From positions 13,075,001-13,139,000 of the forward strand of contig NC_133943.1 of assembly GCF_031877795.1 (NCBI RefSeq): 64,000 bases of DNA, written 5' to 3'. Each line of letters begins with the position of its first letter. Positions within the stretch are counted from its first letter, which is position 1. The translations under genes and the position numbers were made by a program. The notes below the pieces were generated by a model. It was not told the DNA's origin. It did not search any database and saw nothing but the letters and a program-made list of their open reading frames with translations. This DNA is from Strix aluco (Eukaryota > Chordata > Aves > Strigiformes > Strigidae). Of this stretch, positions 26,501 through 40,100 are shown one piece after another.

Positions 26501-29480
26501 CAATTCCTGTTAGATTCTCAATTAATACAACAAAATACATTGTCTCACAAGACTAAATGGTACTTTTATTAAGTAGATAATGTTTGTTTTTAAAAGTCCA
26601 TCACTTCATTGTTACCCATAGGCTACACAGCAGTAGCCTATGCTTAATAAGCCAATAATGTGAGTAAAATTGAGAAAGGCAAAGAATTTCTTTATAATTT
26701 CCTTTTTTTAAAGAACTTCCAATTTTCAGTGTTCCTTATATCTCTGTAGACTTTGAAAACCTCTCCCTTCCATATAGCAGATAGCACTTAAAAATTGATT
26801 TATTGTTTTATAACATGATTTGTTTGGGAGGAAACAGGGCAGGTCTTAGCCTGTAGAATTCCTACAGTAAAACAAGTTAAAACATGGTATTACGTATTGT
26901 TCTTTATTGACTTAAGTAAACTTAGTTAAAGGCAAGCTCTGTGCAGCATTTCTCCAAGAGAGCCTAAATCAACGCCATGTACACAAAATCATCAGTTGCT
27001 TAGTTTCTTAGGTGGAGCAAAGCATTCTGTGCTTATTACAGTGGAGTGAATGCTGCCTGCTAGAATGCAATCGTAGGGTGCTGCAGAAGGGGTATGTGAG
27101 AAGTAGGAATAACTAAAATAAGCAAGTCAGTTCAGTGCATATAAAAATGCAAGCTCTAGAACTGGTTTCATCAAGTTGTCCAGCTATCATGAGAAGCCTG
27201 CTGCCACCAGAGCCCATGCAGAACTCCAGTTTATGCTGTAGAAGCAGGATAAGTTCCTGAAACCCTGAGTCCTTGTTTCATCCCATGTTCATCCTGCTGC
27301 CTTCTAATTTGAATATATTACTGTACAAATTTTGTAGGTAACTCTAGCTGTAGAGAGGAGGCTTCCAGAGCATGATACCTTCCAAATACATTGTGGCTAA
27401 GAAAGAATTTGATTTTTTTTCTTGGTGGTGGCACTGGTGTGTGGTGGTGACAGCCTAATTGCATTTAGTTACGCTTCATGCTGTCAGTTCCCAATATTTT
27501 TGAATGCAGGTACAATGCACATTCATTTTATATTGGTACGTAGCTTTTTCCCCCCATTTTGGTGATGACTGAGGATTGCTTAGAAGACCACAGCCATGTG
27601 ACAAAAGTCTCCAAATTAGACTAGATTATGTTGAAGATAAACTCCCATTTGGAGCTATGTTGTCCTGATGTGTCAGCAAGTACAGTCATATAGATACTAT
27701 CAGATAATAAAATCTTTACAACACATCACATGAACTATGTAGATAAAGGGGAGATGACTATTGGTTTTTGGTCAGAAAAGTCCGAAACAGTAGTTGTAAT
27801 GATTCTTATCTTTAGGGTTGTCAGTTTCTAACTTTATTAGAACTATAGTTACTTTCTGTTAGGGACCTCTGGTATAAATACATGGAACAAAGAAATATAT
27901 AGATGTAGTATCTTTAACTCAGTTTACTTTTACCAGAATACTCTGCAGATAAGGTTGAATTCTATCTTTCATTTTAGCAACTTTTTAAAAATTGTGTATT
28001 AGACTGAAACCATTGAGGTTCAACATGTTCCATAGTGGCTCTTAATCCAAAGATGGTATTTCAAGGAAATCTTAACAGTTTTATGTGAGCCAAATTGATA
28101 GTAGCCAAAATTAGTTTTACTGTGCATTTTCAGATTACGTGAGTAAAACTGACATAAAAAAAATCTTCAAGTCTTCTGTTGTAGTAGTTACTAAAACTTA
28201 AAAATCAAGATAGCTTCCTATTTCTGCTGTCAGTCCCCATTACCATTGAATTGGATGCAATTGATAACATTTAGTATAAGATAACTAATTAAAGGGAAGA
28301 ATCCTGAAGAAAGAAAAGAACAATTAGATTAATAAAGTGCTGGTATGAATCTTATTGTAAAACCAAAACATTTTAGTATGTCTGTTAATGATCTTAGTTT
28401 AAAGGTGGAGAGTGTACTCATGAAACTTGTTTCTGAGCTGGAAAATGTTATAGGTCATAGTCACCTCTGTTCCAAAAAGATTATCTGCAATTGAAGTAAG
28501 TGGAGAGGAATACTTGGATGGTAAGAGGAAGAAAAAGTCTGTCATTTCAAAAGTGTCTAGTAGAGTTTGACATGGCTTAGCCCAATTTATTTACCCTAGC
28601 AAAAAAAAAAGGATGTAACTGTTCTCTAAAGAACTTTGAGGTAAACTCAGAGAAAGAAGTTCTACTTAAGAGAAGAGGCAATGCTGGCACAAGTACAAAC
28701 AGGCTTAGAATAACCATGCATTAATTTAAACTAGAAACTGAAAGAAGATTTTTACATACCAGGGAGTAAACTGCCTGCTACAGTAACAAAGACAAGAAAT
28801 TGTATAAAGTGCAAGAGACTGAAATGATAACAGATGTCCCTCCCAGTTCTGTGTTTTGGTGCTTCTGAGTCCAGGAGTGCTGATTTGATTTACTTGGGTG
28901 TTGGACTCTGAAGAGACAATAGGAAATAATGAGTTCAGAGAATTTGTACTGAGCCTTCCGCTTGCAGAAAATTTGTTCAGTGAACCTGAACTAGACACAC
29001 ATTGCTAGCTCAATTAGCATGAGCATATTTCTGCTTTTCCTCTCCAGAGCCTTGTTTACAATTATCAGTTTGGACTTCTTTATTCTTTTAATATAGGTCA
29101 TGAAGTATAACTCACACCATGATTACAGTGAGCATTTTTCAGTGGCATAGCCACCTTGTGCCGATACTCCACCAGCTGCTTGTTCCTGTTTCCATGCCAA
29201 TACTTGCATTATGCCAGTACAGCTGTTTGTGTGATCACGCAAAGAACTGGATCAGAGCGCTGAACTAGCTGAAAAATATCTTTTCATTTTATCTTTGGTA
29301 TTTTTAATTCAAATCAGGCCCTCACTCTGGTGGCTACACTACTGCATGAACAGTTGTGCCAGCACAAAGCAGGAGGTGGCTCATGAACAGCTAGGAATCA
29401 CCTGAGCAATTTAAGCAGCATTGTCATATCCTCAGACTGCTCTGTGGTTTGCAGTCACCACTAGGCAATGAAAGGGCTAC

Positions 29481-29498
29481 ATGATGATGATGATGATG
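29481..29498. repeat. (ATG)6 microsatellite
   Basis: Six perfect ATG units in non-coding sequence. Confidence 0.9.
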
Positions 29499-31942
29499 GT
29501 GCCATTCATCTTCCCCTCCTCTCTCTTGTACCTCCTGTTGTACTGACAGGGCCTGACCATGCAACTGAGGCAGTTCAGAGAACCAAATCAGCTGAAAACT
29601 GATGAAACCTCCTGAAAACTAAGCACTTCTTTTTTCTTATTTTTTTCCTTAGGTTTAGTTTTCTGTCTTTTAGTTGCCCAAACCAGACCTCAGCAGTCCC
29701 ATTGAGGTAGCACTCAGAGATCAGGAACATCAGTCAGGGGCAGCAGAACCAAACACTTCTTACAGAGGCTATGCCAGCTTGTACAGCTTGAATTAATCAC
29801 TTGGTTATCTTGCTCTCTGGAAACAACCTTTCTGGGAATCCAAACAGACTAAAGGTTTTCCTGGTAGAGTGTTTTGGCAGGAAATAATCAAATTTCCTTT
29901 TAGGGAGTCCCAAAAATACTGGATTTTTAGAAGATCTGTGCCTTCTTCCCCTGCAGATATATCTATCTCTGAGCTTCTGGTAGGATCCTTTCTTTCCTGG
30001 TTTTGTTAGGCAGATCCCCATCAGAATGTCACATCTGGGGCAAGGACAGAGTCTGTACTGTGTCACCTGTAGGAGTCCTGTAGAGCTGGCTGGTGCATTT
30101 CTGTTAAATATTTGGACTCTGTACAAGCATTAGCTTTTCAAGAATTCAACCACGTCTTGTTGGTAATTGCTTTTCTACTGCTTATGGGTTTAGAATAGTA
30201 ACACCTAGTACTATACTAAATGGATACTTAATAAGGCAACATTATAATAGAACTCCCATGGAATTACACATTACATTAACAGCAGATGAGTTCACTCTGA
30301 ATTCATCATGAATGATTACTCTGAATACCAAAGGAATTAATAATCATTAGCCATTTACTATGGAGGGTTGCTGAATAATTGCCAGATACAGCTGTTTTAA
30401 GAATTTACAAGCTTTCCTGATCAAGTTTCATTCTGAAGGAATCATTAAGTGTAACTTTCTTTTCACTGGAGAGTTCCTACTTTTATTGTGAATCTGTACT
30501 CCTTGTTCAATTGCATTCCAGTTCTAAAAGCACTTCAAAGGTAGTCACTCAGCCTAGTTCATTCACTAATGGAATTACTTTCCTTATCTCCATTTCGTCT
30601 TTGAGTGTATCTCAGTTGGCTTTATACAACACATCTGAAAGGTTAATAAACTTTAAAGCATGCTGGGAGACATTCAAGGGCAGGGTGACTCCAACATGAC
30701 AAAAAGAATGCAAAAGCGTTATATTTATGACTTTGTGGCAAGTAAATTCTGAAAGTAAAGATATCCAAGGCCTTTGATTTGGTTCCTGAAAGTTCCCTCT
30801 GTTCCTACCAGTATTTGAAGACTCAGCTGTTTTGCATATCATAGGTAGCTGTCTTGGGAGACTGAGGGAAGTAACTGCTCGCTTTAGATGAACTTTTCCT
30901 TTGGGTATAAGCTTCCACAAGAGTTTTACTTTTTTGACAACTTATTCATGCTAACTGTCTATAACAGCCACACTGTTGCAACTCCCATTATCCTGATAAA
31001 TTCAAATACAGTGCTGAGCTCGTCCGCGTAACTTCTCATTGTTAGTAGTAGACTCTTGCCCGTGGTCCTGACAGCATGCATTCAAATATGAGATTTACTA
31101 TGTGTCCATGTTAGATCAGTGACTCAGGTTTCAAAGTTAGGTAAGCACAACTATGAATGCATGTTTTTATGGTTGTTATGGGCTTTTTCCTCACTCAGTG
31201 AGACAAATTCAGCATAAAAAGCCTGTGCACCTTAGACCTTGCAAAATAAGGTTATGCCATTTCCTTGCATTCTGTCTGCAAACAGTGCTGCTCTGCCTAA
31301 GCGTGCACACCCTTATTTCTGTTTCTCTGGGACAGCTGAATCCACTCAGTGGGTTTCACAAATGCCAGTGTGCTGCAAATAACATTTGCACATAAGGTTA
31401 GATTCATTAAATTGTGTTGAAGTGTTAGTTCAACGGTAGATAATTCCCACTGAATTCAGGGGAATTCAGTGGCCTCTGATCTACAATGTTTAATTAAATC
31501 TGTATGAAGCAGTCCTGTGTCTTGCTGATTGCCAAGATAGCAATACAAATGTATTTGTGTTTAAGCAAAGGCGAACACTGTGTGATAGGTCAGCAATGCC
31601 ATAAACCAGTGCTTAGGAAATCATCTTCATCAAGAACTATGTCCCAAAATGAAGCATATGAAGATAATTGCTTGTATAAATACTATTTCTATATATTATA
31701 TAAATATAAATGATACATTTAACATGACTCTTATCGAGCTGATTATAACCAGCTCAGGGGGAAATTATTATTTTTTTTAGTGTTAGAGAATGAGGGGATC
31801 GGCGATTCATCTTGCAGGTTCAGCTGTGGGATGGGGCTAGTTGCAAGCCCTGGCACGCTCTAACTGAAGTCAGGGGTTTACATGGGTGAGGTGGGCGCTC
31901 AGTGTAGGACGTGCTGCCTGGCGTACGGGCCCTGACAGTTGG

Positions 31943-31956
31943 CCACCAGATGGCAG
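31943..31956 (+). promoter_or_regulatory. Strong CTCF-like motif
   Basis: CCACCAGATGGCAG matches the vertebrate CTCF core (CCASYAGRKGGCRS) at essentially every constrained position. It lies in a locally GC-rich island (about 31840-31960) 5.1 kb upstream of the FABP6 promoter. Binding is inferred. Confidence 0.6.
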
Positions 31957-34900
31957 ACAGTCTCCTGTAGAATAATATTTTCTTTGACCTACATAAAGAA
32001 CAGCTGCATCTTTCTCCATTGAAAATGATAAATAGCGCCAAGTACGCTGAAGATAATGGCCACTTTCTGAAAGCTGCTTTCAGTTTTTACACCGGAAGCT
32101 TTTTATTCTTTTGCCTTTCTCTGGTTGTGATTCTCTCCTTATGCCAGGGAAATATCTTTTCTTTTTCCATGGGTCTCAGTTATAGCTGTTAATTCAGTTG
32201 GATTTGAACTGAGTTCTGTTAAGCAGAAGTATAACATAACCAAGGTTGTTTGCAGCAGTGTGCAGGCTCTACGTTGTAGTAGTTGGAATGGATTAAATAC
32301 ACATAATGCATTTAAAATACATGTATATGTAGTAATTTTGTTTTAATTTATTCTTTATTTTACTGGGTAATTGTAGAGTTCTCTGCACCAGTTCAATGAC
32401 CAGCCCACCAAGGATGAAGCACTGCTGTAGAGGTATGCAAAAACGACATCACATCCTCACAGCTCTGAAGAGGTAGGAAAATCACAAATACTGTAAATGC
32501 AAAGTGTAAGGTCATTAAATGGAAACTGGTTTTAGCTGAAACTGAAGAAATAAGGACTTGAATGACTAACCTTAGCAATTGTCCAAGTGACCGTAACTTC
32601 AGTAAAGTCAGAAGGCCTCCATTCCTTTATTCTTGGAATAAACATTGTCCTCGCTCAGTATTTGGAAGACTACTTGATGAAATTCTTCATTTTCCAATAC
32701 ACAATCAAATTTCTTTACATTTTATAGCAAAAAAGGCAGGAATGAAAATAAGGATTTATTTCAGAATAAGTAAGCAGAAACATGGCTGCAAATTCACAAT
32801 GCACATTAAAAACTCCTCTGCACAGACAGGTACAGATGATGGCATATTTGTTCAAATCTTGTTCGAAAATGATTCTGCTGATCCTGAGCAGCCAGGCAGA
32901 GCAAGCACATTTATTTATTAAGATTGCATAGCCTTACCTTTATTGTTTGGATGGATGTTTGTAACCTGCTCTGGAAATCTCATGCACAGTGTAGGATACA
33001 ACCCCTTGGAGGTGAATAAACTCATATTTAGTGTGTGACAAGAGTGACCCACCCAGTCAAATAGTTATTCACTGGGAATTTACTGTACTACACACTGGCT
33101 CTGTGCCCACCACATTCCCACTGCAGGCAACTCTAAGTATTGTATAGTTGTGTAGATGTCAGCATTTTTATATCACATCACAAGAAAGCTATCAATATCA
33201 TTTGATCTTTATAGAGAAAGATAACGTAAAAGCTCAAGTTCATTTAATCTGATTGTCTTTTTCCTGTTTGACAGAACTGTGGCATATTTCTTACCCAGTT
33301 TGATCTATCATCCAAGGTCCATGTGGTGTTACTATGCCAGTGGTATTGTCCTCCAATAAGTTTTATGTAAACAGAAGAGTCTGTGGCTTGAGTTCATTTA
33401 CCTTCTTCCCAGGGTTGTGCATGTCTCTCTGGAACACTGAGAGCCTAGTGCAAGACAGAGGTCTTCAGTGCTCAGCTAGCCTGAGGACAGTCTCACCGGT
33501 CACCCCCTCTCCAAAAGCACAGCTGGGGCTGGACACTGGTTATCTTTCAGTATACACAGGGCCACATGGAGACAGCAAGAACCTTAACTAGGGACTGGCT
33601 CAGCCAGTTGTGCTAAGCAGCTCTAAAGATTCTCACAGCCCATCAGTGGAACAAGTGTAAAACTTCCTGGGTGTCTGAAAGTAAACGGTCACTCAGAGCT
33701 CTCCTTTGCTTCTAAGGGCTTGCTTATTATAAAAATGTTTAAATAAATGTGCCATCCTGTAGACACTGGGTTGATGCCTGGACTTAGGATTTCTTACTGG
33801 CTGCATCATCCATTTACTGTATCATAAGCTCTAATACGTCACTTTTTCCTCAGTGTTTCAGCTTTCTCATGTATGAAATAGACTTGATGATACTTTCCTC
33901 TAAATGGTATTTTCAAATCAGTGTATGACTGAAATTACTGGGGTTTTGCCTCTATTAACAGCACAGAGTTTACATTCTTGTAGCTTAACTGGTATCTACT
34001 TAGCTTTACTATAGCAGTAAGAACTGAGGCTTTTGTGTATGTGCAACCACTTCATTGTTTTCCATGCTAATGGTGTTTTTTCTTTATATAGATAGGGCCT
34101 AAGCATCTGGGTCCAGCTGATAAAGAAAGTTTCCTTTTCAGTTGTCTGCTTCTGCACAGTTGGTCACTGAGTTCAGCAATCTTGGGATTAAGCTGAAGGA
34201 GTTTTAATTAAAAAACTAAGTGTTAAATGTGATTGTGGGACAGTCAGAATCATTTTACAGACACTTTTAAATGAAAAGTGCAAAGGAAACACTGGTAGTG
34301 AAACAAGTTTCTCTGTTCTTTCCCTGAACCTTATGTATTTGTAATTGATACAGAAACCCCCAGTTTTGTACTTTTCTCCCACACTCCTGTGTTTTGAATG
34401 CTAATCACAGGACACAGAGAATGTTCACAGAGGGAAGGTATATGGTTCTCTTCTATTTCAAGTATGGAGACATCCTTTTAATTGCATGCAGACAGCAGAT
34501 GGTATGGCTTTTGTGGCGTCATGAACTCCAGCACAATATAGTCAGCCACTGCACAGCATGGTACAATTTAAAGCTGAGTAAATATGGGGAGAGTGAAGGG
34601 TTAGGGGTGGGAAGGCAGTAATTCCTAGGACATTTGTTCCATTTTTATTTTACAAATTGACCATGATTTTGTTATGCTTCACTCTTGTTCACTTTCTGCA
34701 TCTGTTCTAGAAAACTGCTTTCCTGCCAGGAACATACACCCAAACAAATAGTTTTAAAAGGATTGTTGTCAACTTCAAAAACCGCATCTCCATTTGAAAG
34801 TTTTGTTTTCTTTCATAAGAAGATGTAAGATTTTTGAAGTTAGCTTCTCTCAGACTTCAGAAGAAGAAGTAGGTAAAAAAAGCAAACCCCAAAAACCAGA

Positions 34901-36918
34901 AATTATGTAAATTCCTAACTAATAAACATGAGGTAAGCTCGTTTCCAGTCCACAGGTATAATCTCTCACAAAATTGACTTGGAATTTTCTGAAGCTTTTT
35001 CTGGTCAGAATATTCTTTTCCATTAGAAGTCCCCTTCTTGCATGATTCAGACTTTTCACCCATCAGTGAGTGTGTTATTCTGGAATCCCTCTCATTTTCC
35101 CCCTGTAAGGAAAAGTTTTGAAACTGCAAAAATTTTCCTAAGATAGGAAATCTTCTGTAAGACTGTAGAACATACAGACAGCAGAGTCTTTTCATAAAAG
35201 AAAGCAGCTTACTAAGTAAAATAAAAAATTAATACAAACTAGAGAGGATTTTTTTCATTGAGTGGCAACACACCCTGACAAGCAATATGCATTAAATATA
35301 TATGTATATATAGCAAATATATTTAAATGTAATAAATCCTTAAACGCCCCTGACAGATACTAATTTAAGGAGTTATTGTGTACACTGATATGCTGTGAGG
35401 AAACAGTTGGGTACAGGCTGTCTTATTTCTAGCTCCTCTTGAATTTAATGCTGATATGACATAATCTACATGCAGTCCCGAATCTGTGAGGCTACAGCGT
35501 GACACGGCCAGTATGTGACCATACGAGAGAGGACCTGTAGGAGGCAGGAGTCACTCAGGGGCACCCTTCTGTCTCAACTCAGTAGAACAGCTTGCAAACT
35601 ACACTACACTCTCCTACATGCACGGTTTAGAGCACAGGCTGAGGGAGTGTACAACTGACTCTGTGAACTCAAGGACAATGTTACTGGTAATAAAACTGTT
35701 AGATGTAGCAATTTATGTAGTTTTACAGTAATGCTATACTGTGATTTATGATGTTTAACATTTTACTGAAGTTTCATCCCATTACTGAAGTTTGTCTTAT
35801 TCTCTGACAGAGTGGAGTATGGATAAGTCTATTAATTAGAAATACAGAAATGGTTACATAGAATACATTATTTTGAAAGCATACCAAGGAGAGCAGTGGC
35901 GAAGTTTAGTGGATCTTTGTTTTCCATGTTTTTCATCACCCAGCCTATGTTCTTGTTCTTCTGATCAGTTTCTTGACTCTAGATAGACATGTTCTTGCAT
36001 TAGCATGTGGGATTAAATTAATTGCATTTAAGAAATGGAACCCACTTTGCATACAGCAAAACCTGTTGAACACTTACATATTTCTCCAGACTTTTATAAA
36101 CCCAGGGAAAAATAGATTTTCTGTTCCGTCCCAAATGTATTACATTAATAAAATAAAATTCCAATCTATGACAGTTTTCACATAAATCCTAGGAATGTTT
36201 TTGTTCAGATTAAAAATTGTTAGTTTGTATTCTCAGCCAGTGGAGTTATGCCAATACACAGCAGCTGAGAATTTCCTACCCTGCTATCTGTGTGTGGGAA
36301 TGGATTCATTAGGCATAGGACATCTCCTGTATGTATTCTAAATTACCCATCAGACTCCCTGACTTTTAACTTATGGTTATCTTATATAAATCAGAGCTCT
36401 GCTTTTCCAAAATGAGTGTATTTTTTGTACTTTGTGCAAACACTTGCTAATACAAAGCACTATTGTCTCTTGATATTAAATAGGGTATGGGAATGTGGTG
36501 CCATGGACTAATCTAATGTACTTTACATCCAAGTAGTATAAAATATTTCATAATTATTTTTTGTGTGTGGAGATAAGGTAAGACAGGTGCAGTAATTTAC
36601 CCAGAATCTTGTCATTGCCTATATCCTACCAGAATTACTTAGGAATCTATGCAGCTTGTTTCTTATTTTCAAATGTTAACTAATATAGGGTATGATTCCA
36701 AACAGAGCAAGGCTGTGATCTCAAGACACTGCTTTGAAGCCGTTTCCTCCCTGTTTCATTATAACATATTTTACCATTATTCCACCCTGAATGCGAAATC
36801 AGTGGAATCTTGAAAGTAAAAATATATCACTTTGTTTAAATATGCAGTAAAATGAAAACTGAGCTTTTGTCCTTGATTTCTGCTCCAGATTATTGTCAAG
36901 GATGTATAATTGCATTAT
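31957..36918. other. FABP6 upstream intergenic
   Basis: Unique sequence; AT microsatellite at about 35294-35330. At 36239-36274 lies another ancient-repeat-like segment (starts AGTGGAGTTATGCCAATAC). The 119-codon + frame at 32562-32921 is not recognised. Confidence 0.65.
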
Positions 36919-36998
36919 AACCTTGATTTTCCTACAGGTCAATGGCATCCATGTTAATGACTCACATAGATCATAAAAGTAATTTCCAAGGGGTGTGG
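36919..36998 (+). promoter_or_regulatory. FABP6: Candidate FABP6 proximal control module (IR-1, HNF1-like, CDX-like, KLF-like)
   Basis: Five motifs cluster 30-110 bp upstream of the TATA box. 36936-36948, AGGTCAATGGCAT, is an imperfect inverted repeat with 1-bp spacing, the arrangement bound by FXR-RXR, with 2 mismatches to the consensus. 36953-36965, GTTAATGACTCAC, has one perfect HNF1 half-site and a 4/6 second half. TCATAAA at 36971-36977 is the reverse of a CDX-type TTTATGA. GGGTGTGG at 36991-36998 is KLF-like. AACCTTGA at 36919-36926 resembles an LRH-1 site in reverse. FXR, HNF1 and CDX2 are reported regulators of mammalian FABP6; their action here is inferred from motif matching only. 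Confidence 0.45.
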
Positions 36999-37029
36999 GT
37001 ATAGGTGGGCTGAACAGCTTGGGCTGGTT

Positions 37030-37036
37030 TATAAAA
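37030..37036 (+). promoter_or_regulatory. FABP6: FABP6 TATA box
   Basis: TATAAAA lies 86 nt upstream of the final ATG segment. Transcription should begin about 30 nt downstream, near 37060, giving a roughly 60-nt 5' UTR (inferred). TATA promoters are normal for tissue-restricted FABP genes. Confidence 0.85.
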
Positions 37037-37121
37037 ACGAGGGCCTCAAGCCATCTGCACTTATCCATTCTTCTTTGTTCCAGCTGCTATTCTGCTCTAC
37101 CAGCCACATCACCAGGGCAAC

Positions 37122-37188
37122 ATGGCATTCGCAGGCAAATACGAATTTGAAGGCGATGAGAACTATGATGACTTTGTGAAGAAGATTG
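37122..37188 (+). CDS. FABP6: FABP6 coding exon 1
   Basis: 67 nt encoding residues 1-22 plus the first base of Gly23. The donor GTAAGTATG follows at 37189. The 5' UTR runs from about 37060, given the TATA box at 37030, with no upstream splice needed. This exon holds the N-terminal family signature. Confidence 0.96.
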
Positions 37189-40100
37189 GTAAGTATGTCT
37201 TGGGGTATAAGTCTTAAAGTTTATAAATTAGTTTAAAATACTTTTTTTTAAAAGAAGTTTTTTTACTGAAATGTGCTGAAATCAACGGGCTAAGACTGCA
37301 CTTCAGCAGGGAGTTCAGTTTTCATTCTTACAAGAGGAAATAGTCCTATTCTACAGAAGTAGTATTCCTTTTCAGTGGCAGCAGAATGAAGGGTCAAGAT
37401 GTTTGCAGTATGGTGATTGTGAAAGTCACTTTTTCTGTCCTTAGTATTCATTGGTGGGAGTATAAATTTAGTATGAAAATGCTTGTCAAACTCTTACACC
37501 AGAACAGGTTTCTGTGAACACTTTCAGAAGACTGTGCAAACCTGTTTGAGAGATTACCCTGCAAAAGCTCTTAGGTCAGTGCTTGTGTTCATTTCTTTAA
37601 AAAGCAGTAGCAAATAGTAAGTAGTAAATACGTATGTGCAGCTATATAGCAAAGGCATAAATTCATACACCTTATATTTCACACATCTGCAGGTGTAGAT
37701 TAAGTAGAAGGGGATATTTATATCTACTTTGTATCTATACATTTATTCTGTGTATTGTTTCTCAGGGAAAAGAATGCAAGACCAAAACTTATTATTTTAG
37801 CAAATGCATTGATGTACCTATATCTTCCTTTATACCAGTAATTTAAACTCACAGCTTTGATACTGCTGTAAAAAAAAAAAAAAAAACAACAAACCAAACA
37901 ACACAACACCAAAAAAAACCCTGAAACCAAAGGAGGCACTTAGACATCAATGTCTGAGAACAAACATACCATTAGCATGCTTCAATTCAAATACAGCTGG
38001 TAGACTATTAGATTTGATAAACTGTATGTTTCTGTTGGTTAAGGTCTCCCCAGTGACAAGGTTGAAATGGGAAGAAATTGCAAAATAGTCACTGAGGTGG
38101 CACAGAATGGAAATGACTTCACCTGGACACAGCATTTCCCAGGAGGCCACACCACGACCAACACATTCACAATTGGCAAGGAAGCAGACATGGAGACAAT
38201 GGGTGGTAAAAAGTTCAAGGTAATTTAGCTCTTAAGTTCTACACTGTCTCAGTTATTTTTTAATTTAGGGTGAAAAATCTGTCTCAGGGACATCTTCCTT
38301 AAATTGTTTTTTCATCTGTCACAGCTTAGAAACATAGCAAAATATCTGATTTTAAAGAGAGCTAGAGCTTCAGAATTGTACATACTAATAAAGAACAAGT
38401 GTCAAGCCTCTACTGGTGTCACAGCTCAAGCAAACATAATACTCATTAAAACTCTAAAGAGCTGGTTGGCAGCTATGTCATCATCCAGCACCATGCAGCA
38501 ACTGCAGCACACTCTGAGGGGAGTGCTATGGTCTAGCTCTGCCCATGCCTGTTGGCAGTGCTCACCTTCTGAAGTTACCTGTGCCTGAACCTTAAATGAA
38601 AGACTGTGTAAAATGAAGGGGAAAAAAATATCTCTGTATCCTCCTTCCTTTTGGAAGTACAGAGCAACTTGCAACTTAAGCAGCTTCTAGCAAGATGGAA
38701 GACTACACAATATTGATCTGCTCCTGTCATGGACAAAATCTGGATACAAAACCTGCTGTAAAATAGTTGCTTTACTTACCTTATTAATTTCTTATCTATT
38801 TAAAGGGATAAGACAGTTTGGGACAGCTAAACTCTGCATTTGTGAGGTGTCCTGAGCCCTACAATAGATGAGTGGGTAAATGCTTTATACATACTAAAGA
38901 GACAGGAAAACCAGCCATTGCATCAGGGAACTGTGACAAACCAAGCATTGCATGATTTCCAGAATGTTATTTTAGTCATACCTTTCTGATTATGAGAGGA
39001 AAAAGAACCATGTCTTTGGCTTTGAGAAATCTTTGTGAAACCTAACAGATAGAATAAGACCCAAATCTACTTTGTCAATTTATTGCAAACTTGACAGTTT
39101 TTAAATTCTATTCTCTTCTTTTTGGCCCTGGGCACTGCAGCACTCCAAAGCCTATTAAGTAGCCAAAGATGGAGGCAGAGTAAATGGAGAGAAACCACTG
39201 CCTTTTAGTATAGGGTCACTAAACAATACATACACTAGTGAGATGGTTTCTTTGTATCCATGGTTATCTTTGCGTCCACTCATCTCCTCATTTTGCAAAT
39301 TACTTTTTTCTCCTCTAAATATGACTGGCTCATTTCTCTGTATTACTAAAAGCATAGGCAAGACTGACTAGTTATACAGACAAGACTGATTTTGTGATGG
39401 AACTACATACCTAGTTTTGGTGGTCAGGTGAGCCGCTGTAGTATTTGTGATCTTCTTCCATACAGAAGCAGCTCTTAGGGCAGTTGGCACATATTACAGT
39501 ATAAAGGTGTCACTGCAGACCGTGCAGTCATGTTCACCTATGCTTAAATGAGCGAGATGAATTCTAGTGTAGTTAGAGGTATGAAACTCAGGATCTAGGG
39601 TAAAAGATTCACATCACTTGTCCACAGTGACTTTTGTGCTGCTTGCAGGCAGGTTATTAGTATCTAAGAATGCTACTTCAAAATTAACTCATACAATCAT
39701 GCCAAAACAAGAGAGCTCCATAGAACACTGAGGACTGAATGAGAAGTCTCTTGTCAGATCATTTTTAGAGCTGTGAGTGACTATTGTGTAGATACGGAAC
39801 TTGCGTGTATTGTTACATGAACACGTTTCTATTTAAACTGTGAACATTTAAGAACTAAAGCACAAGGATTTTAGGCTTGTTCCTGAAGCTGCATGTGTAA
39901 TACACAACTACTTTTTTAAAAAAGTAAAAACTTTAAGCATCAGGTGTACAGATGTTTACAGTGTATCTGATTGATTATAAATGTCAGTAATCCCAGGGAA
40001 CATTAAACTTTTCTCTATTACAGGCAACTGTTAAAATGGAAGATGGGAAAATAGTGGCTGATTTTCCCAACTATCGTCATACTGCAGAGATTTGTGGAGG

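Larger units (their letters stand above)
22259..31942. other. No recognised gene
   Basis: Unique sequence with a CTCF-like motif at 23554 and an (ATG)6 run at 29481-29498. The open frame on the - strand at 30126-29797 (109 codons) has no recognisable domain or splice context. Confidence 0.65.

Noticed and set aside
29797..30126. 109-codon - strand open frame
   Set aside because: No recognisable domain, no splice context, no repeat similarity; composition fits chance translation.
32562..32921. 119-codon + strand open frame
   Set aside because: Unrecognised, lies in intergenic DNA without promoter, splice or poly(A) support.
1..37000. PWWP2A or TTC1, expected next to FABP6 by human synteny
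   Set aside because: No PWWP motif (e.g. GFPWWPA) and no TPR-type exon was found on either strand; they presumably lie further left.
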